Made by a program: the position numbers and the translations under genes
Notes under the pieces: generated by a model
What the model was told of the DNA's origin: nothing
The model's database searches: none
The model's input: the letters and a program-made list of their open reading frames with translations, nothing else
Shown: in pieces, positions 1-10,003 of the stretch
Layout: the number at the start of each line of letters is the position of its first letter
Position numbering within the stretch: position 1 is the stretch's first letter
NCBI GenBank assembly: GCA_954871525.1
Contig: OX940870.1
Coordinates: 4,495,501 to 4,559,500, forward strand
Reading direction: 5' to 3'
DNA from: Parietaria judaica
Lineage: Eukaryota; Streptophyta; Magnoliopsida; Rosales; Urticaceae
Length of the DNA: 64,000 bases

Positions 1-302
1 ATATATGTTTGTTAAGGCAGTTGATAAATGGTTCTTCTATTTTCCAGAACAAACTGAAACGGTTGCGTCCTCTCTCTCTCTCTCTCTCTCATCAGAGTCC
101 AAGAGACGACGAAGCAGCCATCAAAAGCTTTGCGAAACTCAGCCATGTCATTTTCCAGGTCTCGGTACTAGTATCTCCTCTCTCTCACTCACCAGAGAGA
201 CCTTGCGCTTCCTCTGAATCTCCTTCGTTTTTGTGTCTTGACTGTAACAGGGCTTCGAGGTTGGGGTTTTGGCTTCGCGGATTCAGCTAAGCGCCTCCAC
301 AA
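1..302 (+). promoter_or_regulatory. 5' leader/promoter region of the DUF4050 gene
   Basis: Pyrimidine-rich leader with a (CT)n run at about 70-90 and further CT-rich stretches up to the first coding ATG at 303. Short upstream ORFs here look like ordinary leader noise. The transcription start may lie before the window. No clear TATA box was identified. Confidence 0.45.
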
Positions 303-2079
303 ATGCAGCTCTGCAGATTCGTCCCCGTTTGGGTCTTCGACTTCCTCGCTTGCATGGGGTGAGTCAGTTCTTCACCTTCTTCTTCTTCTTGCTGTTCTTC
401 GTCTGTTTGGCTGCCGAGAAAGTGAGGGAAAATTTGAGATCTCGCTTGTAATAAAGGGTATTTGTTCTCGCAACCAAACAGACCCTTGACTTGATATGGA
501 AGCTTTGTATTCATTGCTTGTTTGTGAAGCGAGCTATATATACAGGAGAACATATATCTATACTTTTCTTGAAGCTTTAGGCGTTTGATTGGGGATATGT
601 TGTGCTGTTCGTAGCCTTAGATAGGGATTTCTTTTGTTTCTTTTCTTCTTGCTTCTAGTTCTATCATGTATTCAAAGTGTTGTCTGTTGTCCCAAGCCGA
701 GAGGTGCTTCGGAAAGAGACCTTGCTGTTCTTTCTTAGCGTTTTCCGGTGCTTGTGTGCGAGCTCTCGTGCTCTCGGTTTCAGAGAAGTGTAAGGACTGC
801 TTCGATCAAGCGTTCAGTGTAAGGGGTTCGAAAAGAAAGTTATTTGTCTTATAGATATGCATATCTTGTTAGCGTCCGGAATCCATTTTGGTTGGGGGTA
901 GTTTGTACTTTCGGGTTTGGAGCGGCGTTTTATGGTTAATTAAACCTAGCCGTCATATTCTCCTCTGGCCATGATTTGTTTCTGAATCGGGTTTCCGCTT
1001 GACTCGTCGATGGATCTTCACATGCCTCAGAAATGCAATGGATTATTTCAATTATGTGTCACAAAACAAGATTATACTTTTTTCTAGTGACAATCAACTA
1101 GTGAAATTCTACCACCTCTTTCAGTATCGAGATAATTCGTTTCGGATGTTATGTAAATTTCTTCATTGCAGAGTCACTGGTTTGTTTATGGAAGATAATT
1201 GCAATCAATATTCGAACTTATATTTCGATTCTTGTTCTGTTACCATTAAGATAAGTTGATAGATGGTGCTAATCAATATATTTGTGATGGAACCTAATTT
1301 ATAAACAGAGCAGAGGCTGTCTTGGATGCTGTATCAAACCCGCATTCCCTATTGCTGTAGATGATCCGTCAAAAGGACTGAGAGCTCAAGGCCTACCAGT
1401 GAAGAAACCGAGCTTCTCGGAGGATTTTTGGAGCACAAGCACCATGGAAATGGAGAACAGCGGTCTACAATCACAGAGAAGCATTTCATCGACCAGCATA
1501 CCGAACCATGGACCCGACCCTCACAGTAACACTTCTACCGGCTCAAGCAATCCTAACGAATTTGTGAATCATGGCAAGTTTTTTGATCATCTTGTTTATC
1601 TGTTCTTGATTTTGTTAAATTTATCGTTCCAAGGTGGGTATTCTTTAGTCATTTAAAGAGTTCCTTTCGGTTTAAGTCGCTTTCAATCAATGGAATCAGG
1701 TCTTCATCTTTGGAATCAGACAAGGCATCAGTGGATTGGAAGCTCGAAGTCTCAGAAAAGCAAGCAATCCCGAGAAGCCAGAATAAGGTAACACACACTG
1801 TCCCTTCTATCGATTGTACGAACCATTTGAAGCTTATCTTTAAGATTTCGTGACCTAATATCTGTTGCGCAGTTGGAATGCAACTTATGAGACTCTACTT
1901 GGAACCAACAAGCCCTTCCCACAGCCAATCCCTCTTTCAGTAAGTTGTTTTTACTTTTTATAATTATTAATTATTATCATTTCTGTTTTTCTCTATTATT
2001 TAAGCTTTCTGATCTTAATTGACAGGAAATGATAGAATTTCTGGTTGATATTTGGGAGCAGGAGGGTCTGTATGATTGA
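303..2079 (+). CDS. DUF4050-family plant protein, 5 exons
   Basis: Exons by eye: 303-358, 1314-1573, 1700-1787, 1873-1939 and 2026-2079. They join in phase to 174 residues. Exon 1 gives a short hydrophobic N-terminus (MQLCRFVPVWVFDFLACMG) followed by a Cys-rich GGCLGCCIKP segment. Next come VKKPSFSEDFWSTST, FVNHGLHLWNQTR, a SWNATYETLLG block, PFPQPIPLSEM and the C-terminus DIWEQEGLYD. These blocks match, from memory, the conserved plant family that includes At1g15350 (DUF4050). No biochemical role is established. The Cys-rich N-terminus could allow lipid attachment, but that is inference. Intron 2 begins with GC (1574-1575) instead of GT, and the GC donor is needed to keep the conserved NHG-LHLW junction in frame. 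Intron 1 is about 955 bp. The gene looks intact. Confidence 0.87.
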
Positions 2080-3561
2080 TTAAACCTTTAATTTTTTTTA
2101 TTTTTATTTTTTGGTATTTTCTCTGAAATTCATGATACCAAGTAAAAAAGACTTCAATTGCTACATCTAGTCTTTTGTGGCCAGTCGATTTACAATCTTG
2201 CGTTGGGTGTAAAATTGAATGAAGTTGCCCTTCTTATGCATCAGAAATGTATACATAATTCATTGCTGCTTCTATTTCATTATTTATTCTCGTAAAAATC
2301 TTAATAATATTGGGGAAATTGAACTCGGGAAATCTCCGAATGGAGCTTATATTCCTTCCTCTTTTGGTCATGCATTTAGGGTCAGTTGTTCTATGAACGG
2401 AAATCACAAGGTCCAACTGTTATTAGCAGGGCAAGTCAGAAGTGATGAAACGGCCTCTTCGTTAGAGAAATTGTATTGACGGCCTTTATTGAAGTAAAAA
2501 AGATGGAGGAGACCGGAAATTTTGTGAAGTGTAATAATATTGATGGCCCTTAATTCGATTAGAGAAACAACGGTAATCGCCCGTAGGTCTGATGCAGATT
2601 GAGTCATTTCGGCACTAAATTTATGACAAGATCTCTAACGGATTTCCGGACCAAATCTGTAAAAAAAAAAAAAAGGCCATTGCAGCTAATTTGGATCGCA
2701 AGAGCTCTCATATCCTTCGCAAGCGAGGCGCCAAACCAGTAGCGAATCCGGATTATCCAAATGGCTTGCCAGCTAATTTGATCACTGGCAAGCCATTTCT
2801 TTTCATCATGCTCAATTAGGGTCTCATTTTTCTGTGTTATAATATATGTATAATTTCTTAGTTATACCACTAGAATAGTATAAGCACAAAGTGATTAGCT
2901 TTTCTTTTAATGGTTATTAGTCTGTCAAAGTATGATGAAATGGGAGTGTGGCTGCAAAATTTTAGAGGCATGTTAGAAAGGTGCAAGTATGAAGAGCACT
3001 CCAATATGGACTTAAAAAGTTTCAATGTAAAATCATTCACTTTATTAATGCGTTTCACATTCGCTGTGTTTCACGTTCGTTGAATATAAAACTAAAACTG
3101 TAATCGACTCGTTTATATCTTTAGCCTTTAATTTATGATGTCATTTATTTATTTAATTGGAGACAGAACATTGAATTTTACAAAAGTTTTTGTCCCATGA
3201 CCTCCAACACTTAGAGACTGTGATGTTATCTCATCATTAAGATGAGATGGGCAATCTTATGATAGTTAATTATAGGCAAAACTCCATAAATTCTCTAATA
3301 CGAGTTACAACATGATTTCATGCTTAAAAATGAAGAAGTCACACTTCCTCAGTTCATCAAGAAATATCAAATTTTAAAGGTGAAATCCGGACAGAACTTA
3401 GGGCGTTCGTTTTTTTTTTTTGCTCGCTTTCGGAGACCTAATTTTTAAAAAGGATCAAGAACAACTTAATTGGGGCAAAAGCCAGACTAGGCCGAAATAG
3501 ACCGACCCAATTTCTTAATTTTAAATAAATTATTTATAAGTAAAAATTATTAAAAAAATAT
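2080..3561. other. 3' flank and AT-rich spacer
   Basis: Probably holds the 3' UTR of the DUF4050 gene at its start. Apart from the hairpin at 2759-2798 I see no gene or recognisable element. Confidence 0.5.
2759..2798. repeat. perfect 14-bp hairpin
   Basis: AAATGGCTTGCCAG (2759-2772) and its exact reverse complement (2785-2798) flank a 12-base loop. It is GC-richer than its surroundings. It could be a fold-back element remnant; its function is unknown. Confidence 0.7.
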
Positions 3562-3673
3562 ACGAAATGCTCAATTTGGTGTCAAAATTTTTAAGAAATG
3601 TCCATTTGTAAGAGTAGAAAATACACACAATGAACATTTTTTTGAAAGGTTTGACACAAAATGAGCATTTCGT
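3562..3673. mobile_element. short fold-back MITE, copy A
   Basis: A segment of about 112 bp whose two halves are imperfect reverse complements, with ends ACGAAATGC and GCATTTCGT. The reverse complement of the whole segment aligns along its length with 21593-21703, so this is a dispersed family and not chance symmetry. Confidence 0.65.
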
Positions 3674-5240
3674 TCATTTACCCGAAATTATTTTAAGATG
3701 GGATATAATATATATATATAATATATTTAAAAATAATAATATACAAAGTTAAAAAAAATAGTAAAATTATTACTTCTAGACTAACCTAAATTCCTATATA
3801 AGCCATAAGGTAACTTAAAAAAAAAATCAGTTTGAAAAATTGCTACATTTTTATTGATTTCAGCATAATAATCTTTTGACGTATAATTCCGAGCATCTAG
3901 TCTAAAGTACGTATAGTTGTTATCATCGTATACAAGTGCAACTAGTGAAATACCAAAGCCAGAGTGTTGATACATATTTTTAGTTAAATAGTAATGATTA
4001 TAGCTATTTGAAATATTTTGCAGCATAAATGCCTAAATTCTATACTACTAAGTGCATCAACAACACAATAGGATATGAAATATGAATGTTACAAAACAAT
4101 GTCAAAGTTTAATTTTGTCTTTGTCAAGTTAATATAAATCAATCACACAAGGGACACGCGTACACCTACGCTTGAACTCCAAAAATATTAGTTATTCAAC
4201 TTTCTATAAATTCATATATGCGTGTATCTCTAGCTTAAAAGACATTAACACGGATGAAAAATAACTTTGGTATTATTTTATTACCTTGGGGTATTATTGT
4301 CGAATAATACAAAAAATTGAGAATATGCCAAACACTTTGTACAAGATTAGATACTTATGCCACAAATATTCTAAACTATTTCAATTGCTATAATTAGTGG
4401 ATAATTTATAATCATTTCGTGCAACTAAGAGTAGCTGTACCTCTCTGATTTAAGTCCCAATCGAGTATGGACCAATCATGATGTTGCACTTTTGGCATTG
4501 CGTTGAACAAATTATGATTCTTAACTCGTTAATTAAACTCAACCAGGCTTAAAAAAAATCATATCTAGCATAATGGAGATCTAAAACAAACTTGTATAAA
4601 TTCAATGTATGAGAATTTATTAAAATTAATAATGACAATAGTAATAATCAGGTCCAATGGATTCCAATTATGTAGTGGAATCAAATAGTAAAATTCCATG
4701 CACACAATGACAAGAAAGTTATGAGAGAGAATTTGAAAAGAAAAAAAAATGTACAAAAATAAGAGACATGAATAATGGTTTACAAGGAAAATATGGAGAG
4801 TGGACCAATTAGCGGGTCAAATGTGTTGTTATTATCAAATTTCAAAGGCGTGAAAAAATAGACTTTTAAGTATGTCACACAGATACCACACAATATGCAC
4901 CACAATTTCAAGAATTCAACACCCTTATTGTGGCTCTACCTTACTCCAAATTTATTAATATTCATTGATTAAAAATTATTTATTTATGGAAGCAAATTAA
5001 AAGTCCGATTCGAAAAGCTTTGATCGAAGTGGCCAGCAGATGAAAAATGGCTAACTGTGGCATTCTGCGGCCACTAAGTTTAGACGATTCCGCGCAGCGC
5101 TGCAAGTTCTTAGAGGGCTTCTGCTAGTTTATTCATTCACGGTTTCACAAGTTACTCAATAAGTTGTAACATCTACTCAAATAACAACAACTCTTGTGTT
5201 TTTAATGTGGCAATGATTCTTCTGTCACATATTTTGTGTA

Positions 5241-5286
<46 letters not shown>

Positions 5287-5339
5287 TTTAACGGCTATGA
5301 ATCATTTATTCGCTAAAATTATCATATATGGGCATTATC

Positions 5340-5380
<41 letters not shown>

Positions 5381-6776
5381 GTGGTATTGCGTATAAATAT
5401 TAATAATTATATAATACTATGTATATAATACTATAATGTATAAATATAATGTATGTGTATAATGTATCAACCTTGAGGCGGCCAAACACTAAGTCATGGC
5501 ATGAAGGTGTTCGTGCGGCCCCCATTTATACAACATGTATATATATATATATATGTATGTATATACATGTGTGTACATAGATGTGTCCACGAAACTACAC
5601 GCCTTAATTAATGTCTTAATATATATATTTCTTTCTCGTCCATAAAAATCAAATATATTGTATGACAATGATGGCCATCTCCAGCCAGGCCTTTGTAAAT
5701 GTGGACCCTGCTTTTCTCTAAATCTATGACAAGATTCACCCATGGCTTTGCCTATGGGCATGGCAAGCCACAATTCCTTTCAATTTCATTTATATGTTAG
5801 ATCTTATACAATGTATATATATATATATATATATATACATATATTATACATACTCTTCTTATCTCTCTCCCCACTCTCTCAAATCCAAAGGGAGCTTAAA
5901 AAACATGGTTGGTTGGAACCGGGATTCTAATTTTTATTTATCTCGTTCCGTAAAAACACAATTTTAGAATTGGTATTCTATTTTTTTATGGTTTGATTAT
6001 ATGTTTAAAATTCATCATTAAAAAAATAGTTTTTCTTTTCTTTTTCAAAATCCAGATTTCGAATTTTTATTTTTTTGTCTTCCTAAACTAAAATGTTGAA
6101 TACAACTTAATTATTAAACTTCATTTTTAAATCCCAACCCCCAGTTAAGATAGAAAACAGGATATTGACTCTGAATTTAGTCTTTGCAATTTTCTATTTC
6201 ATTTTCCATTTATATTATCTGATAAATTTCCAAAATTGATGATCATATTATAAAAAGATCATGCATAGTACTACTACTATGACTATCTAAAGTATTATCT
6301 TTTTAAAAAATCAATTAATGAGAATAAAACTACAACAATTGACCCCTAAAAATAGGTCATGATCTAGTGCTGTAGCCTAGTTGACAATGGATTTCTTTGG
6401 AGTTGGAATATATAAAGCAATGAGATGCTTTGGAGCAATCACCATATATTGCCATTTCTCACAATTATTTGATAACTTTAAGGTTGGAATGGTTCAAATG
6501 ACAAAACTTGTGTGTGATTTTCGATCTTTTTTTAATAACCCGAGGTAAAGGCGAACAATAAACAATAATAGAAAACCTTAAACTATGTTTATGGAGAAGA
6601 AATAAATAGTGAAAGTTTGTTGTTAGTGCTTTGATAATCAACTTTGAGACCATTGTTTTAATCTTACTCAACGTAATCAAGTGATCAACTTTCCTTCAAC
6701 TTGCTCTCATTTTGACCAAATTTTATATTCTAAATTGGTATGAATGTACAGCTTATACATGTGTATATATAATTAT
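3674..6776. other. AT-rich intergenic region
   Basis: No gene with conserved features is seen. It holds two ATT microsatellites, TA runs near 5540 and 5815, and homopolymer tracts. ORFs here are low-complexity or random. Confidence 0.55.
5241..5380. repeat. two (ATT)n microsatellites
   Basis: Uninterrupted ATT repeats at about 5241-5288 and 5341-5380 are separated by about 50 bases of non-repeat sequence. The apparent coding frame here only encodes Leu/Ile homopolymers. Confidence 0.9.
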
Positions 6777-8135
6777 GGGAAAATAGCGGCATAAGTATCT
6801 AAAGTCTTTGCAAAATTGACATTAGTCATTAAGTTCCCGTTTTTTTGTGGCGAAAGTTGTCAAACTCTTATTTTGTGTCTTCCGTAATGTTTTTTCCCCG
6901 AATCACATCATGTGTTACGCTTTTAAAATCATTAAATATACTATTTTTAATTTGAAAAATTAAACAGAATAAACAATGGTAAATTTAATGGGTTTAAAAA
7001 CGTGACACATGGCGCGATTCTTGATGAAATATGACAGAATACACAAAATAAGAGTTTCGTAACTTTCACCACCCAAAAAAATGAGGAACTTAATGTAAAT
7101 TTTTGGGCAAACTGCGGCTAATGTACCCAATGTTTGATCTTCTGCGGATTATGTACCCAATGTCTATTTTTGGCGGCTAATGTACCGAATGTTTGATCTG
7201 TTAGATATTTTCGTATTTTCTGTCACTTGACCGTAAGAGAGTTATGCTTCTTTATATGTACACTTTTCGTATTTTTGACATAACTCACTCATTTTTTTCT
7301 CCAAATTTTATGCACGACCTATGGTTGAAAAGATAAGAGATAGATCTACAACTTTGGTGTTTTAGGTTTTGTAAAATCAGTTTTATAAAAATACGAAATT
7401 TCAAATACAACGTAAACCTGGGCATTAGTTTAATGCAAAATATTTGGACATTAGTTTATTGACTTTTTATGGTGAAACATAAAAGTAAAAAGTTATAGAT
7501 ACATTTTTCATCTTTCTAACGGGTGTTTATTTATAAATTTTGGACAAAAAATGAGTGAGTTATGCCAAAAATATGAAAGATGTGATGTGAAATAATATTT
7601 CCTATTTTTGGCATAACTGACTCATTTTTTTGTCCAAAATTTATAAATAAACACCCGTTAGAAACATAAAAAAATTTATCTACAAATTTTTAGTTTTATG
7701 TTTCATCATAAAAAATGATTAAGTATATTAAAATTTGCTCTAAACAAATATTTTGCATTAAAGTAATATCTCGTTTTACGTTGTAATTAAAATTTCATAT
7801 TTTTAAAGAACTGGTTTTACAAAACTTAAAGCACCAAAGTTATATCTTTTATCTTTTATCTTTCCAACCATATATCTTTTATCTTTCCAACCATAGGTCG
7901 TGCATAAAATTTGAACAAAAAATGAGTGAGTAATGTAAAAAATACGAAAAGTGTACCTATAGAGGAGGAATCACTTTCTAACGGTCAAGTGACGGAAAAT
8001 ACGAAAATATCTAACGGATCAAACATTGAGTACATTAGCCGTCGAAAATAAATATTAGGTACGTAATCCGCAGAAAATCAAATATTGAGTACATTAGCTG
8101 CAGTTGACTTGGGGTACTTATGCCACTATTTTCTC
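6777..8135. mobile_element. outer fold-back (MULE-like) MITE, interrupted
   Basis: The left end GGGAAAATAGCGGCATAAGT at 6777 is matched by its reverse complement ending at about 8135. A second inverted pair near the left (caaactcttattttgtgtcttcc at about 6859 against its complement near 7035-7060) shows the element was itself a palindrome. A related copy lies at 36011-36290. The body is split by the inner element at 7105-8109. Confidence 0.65.
7105..8109. mobile_element. inner 1-kb fold-back element
   Basis: Starts GGGCAAACTGCGGCTAATG and ends with the complementary ACATTAGCTGCAGTTGAC. The two arms remain complementary for several hundred bases (for example the GTCACTTGACCG segment near 7221 against CGGTCAAGTGACGG near 7981). 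No coding capacity. A diverged second copy is at 52259-53196. Confidence 0.75.
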
Positions 8136-8883
8136 TATTATTTATTTATTTATTGAACAATGTAACATGAATGGGAATTTCAGCTTGGTGGGCTCAAATA
8201 ATTTATTATTACTTATCATGTGCCACTAGGATTTAGAAATTAGGGAATGTATTTTTAGAAAGAAAAAAATGAATAAATGAATAAAAAATAATTTAAAATA
8301 AAGATAATTAGATTACATTAACACATGCAACTGCATGTTATGAGTTGGAAGTTTTAGGATATCAACAAGTTGTTATTTTGATCGTATATATATATGTGTA
8401 TTCATGTGACAATAAATAAACAATTATTTATTTACGGTTCAAATTCAATGAACTTGATTATATTGTGTGTATATATCCATCAAATCAAGGTACTGCGTAT
8501 TTGTGTGCGTCCGTTTTCAAAGAAATAGTTAATAATATATTTTTTAATTATCTTAATCACGTTTCTCTTGTTAATCTTATTTACGTTAATGGTTTGGAGT
8601 GATTGGGAAGTCAGATTGACTTGACTTACAAATGAACCAAACTAACCGCAACTTGTAACTTTTGAATTATTGATTATAGTTACTTTTGTTCAATAGTGAT
8701 CTCCCATTGTCCCGGCGATAAGTAAAAAGTAAGATGTTTTTGGTTGCCGAATCCAAGAATTACTATCGAAATTTTAATTTTACGAGTATAACAAAGAGTT
8801 ACGAGTACACGGTTTTAGAAATCAATAACTAAATTTTGCTATCATATTGTACGAATACACTTAGAGTTGATGTTTTTTTTTTT
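8136..8883. other. AT-rich spacer
   Basis: No gene or element recognised. It ends in a T-tract (about 8871-8883) that abuts the MULE terminus. Confidence 0.5.
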
Positions 8884-8995
8884 GGCTTATTAGCAAAAGC
8901 CTCAATAAAATTCAAACTATTTAAAAAAGTACTCAAAGTTTCAATAATCCAAATTATACTCATTTTAAACTTTAATTTCCCTAATTACCCTCAAA
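8884..8995 (+). repeat. MULE left terminal inverted repeat
   Basis: Begins GGCTTATTAGCAAAAGCC and includes an ACTATTTAAAAAAGTACTC block that aligns with the complement of the right end. Similarity is patchy. The inner edge is estimated. Confidence 0.65.
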
Positions 8996-9008
8996 TCACT
9001 TTTCTCCC

Positions 9009-9358
9009 TTTCTCCCTCTTCTCCTCCCTCGAGTTTTGCCCTAGCCTTCCTTCTCTCTCTCGCGATTCCTCGAGCTCTCTTCTCCCTCTTCTCCTCCCTC
9101 GAGCTTTGCCCTAGCCTTCCTTCTCTCTCCCGCGATTCCTCGAGCTCTCTTCTCCCTCTTCTCCTCCCTCGAGCTTTGCCCTAGCTTTCCTTCTCTCTCT
9201 CGCGATTCCTCGAGCTCTCTTCTCCCTCTTCTCCTCCCTCGAGCTTTGCCCTAGCTTTCCTTCTCTCTCTCGCGATTCCTCGAGCTCTCTTCTCCCTCTT
9301 CTCCTCCCTCGAGCTTTGCCCTAGCTTTCCTTCTCTCTCTCGCGATTCCTCGAGCTCT
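9009..9358 (+). repeat. 70-bp tandem repeat, five copies
   Basis: The GAG of the CCTCGAGCTTTGCCCTAG block recurs at 9031, 9101, 9171, 9241 and 9311, an exact 70-bp period. Each unit is CT-rich with a CTCGCGATTCCTCGAGCTC core. The array lies just inside the left TIR, where the leader of the DUF1985 gene would start, so it may be promoter or untranslated leader. The antisense frame through it is a repeat artefact. Confidence 0.92.
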
Positions 9359-10003
9359 GCGTTTCCTGTCTCGCGATTCCTCCTTCTGCCTTGTCTCCAA
9401 ATCGCGAGCTTCTTCTTCCTCGACCTCTCCTCGAGCCCTAACTCTGCAAATCGCGACCTCCTTCACTAGAAACGGTTCGAGCCCTAACCCACGAGCTCTC
9501 CTCTCCTCTGATTCCGAGCTTCTCTCATCGTCCTTGAATCGCCAGTCGACGCTCCGACATTCTCATCTCCGTTGAATCTCAAAGGTAATCAACATCTTTC
9601 ATTACATAATGTACAATATATTGTGATTGATATAATATCATCTCCTTTTTTGAGGTAGTAAATCTTTGAAATGAAAAGTACAGTGTTAGGGTTAGCCGTT
9701 TCATATTGAACATTATCTGGGAGAGTTTTCCGGTCTAATTATCGTATTAAAGTGTGATTGTTTCTCTTGGATTTCCATTCCGACTCCTCTCAGATTCTTG
9801 CTTTAGTTCAAGTATATCCAATTATAAGTGAACTCGAAAATATAATTCTGTCGTTTCGATTTGTTTTCTGAATTTTTCGTTAATTTATATAATGTACAGT
9901 AGAGTGGCTGATGGAAGGCGCTCCATTGTACTAGTCGTTTTCGTCGGAGGTGTCACGGCTAACCTAAGACTTGATCAATTATTGTGCAAAGTACAGTGTA
10001 AAG

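Noticed and set aside
5207..5428. 73-codon ORF of Leu and Ile runs
   Set aside because: It is a translation of ATT microsatellites.
9251..9466. Charged minus-strand ORF (Glu/Arg-rich)
   Set aside because: It reads the 70-bp tandem repeat in the antisense direction; the composition is a repeat artefact.
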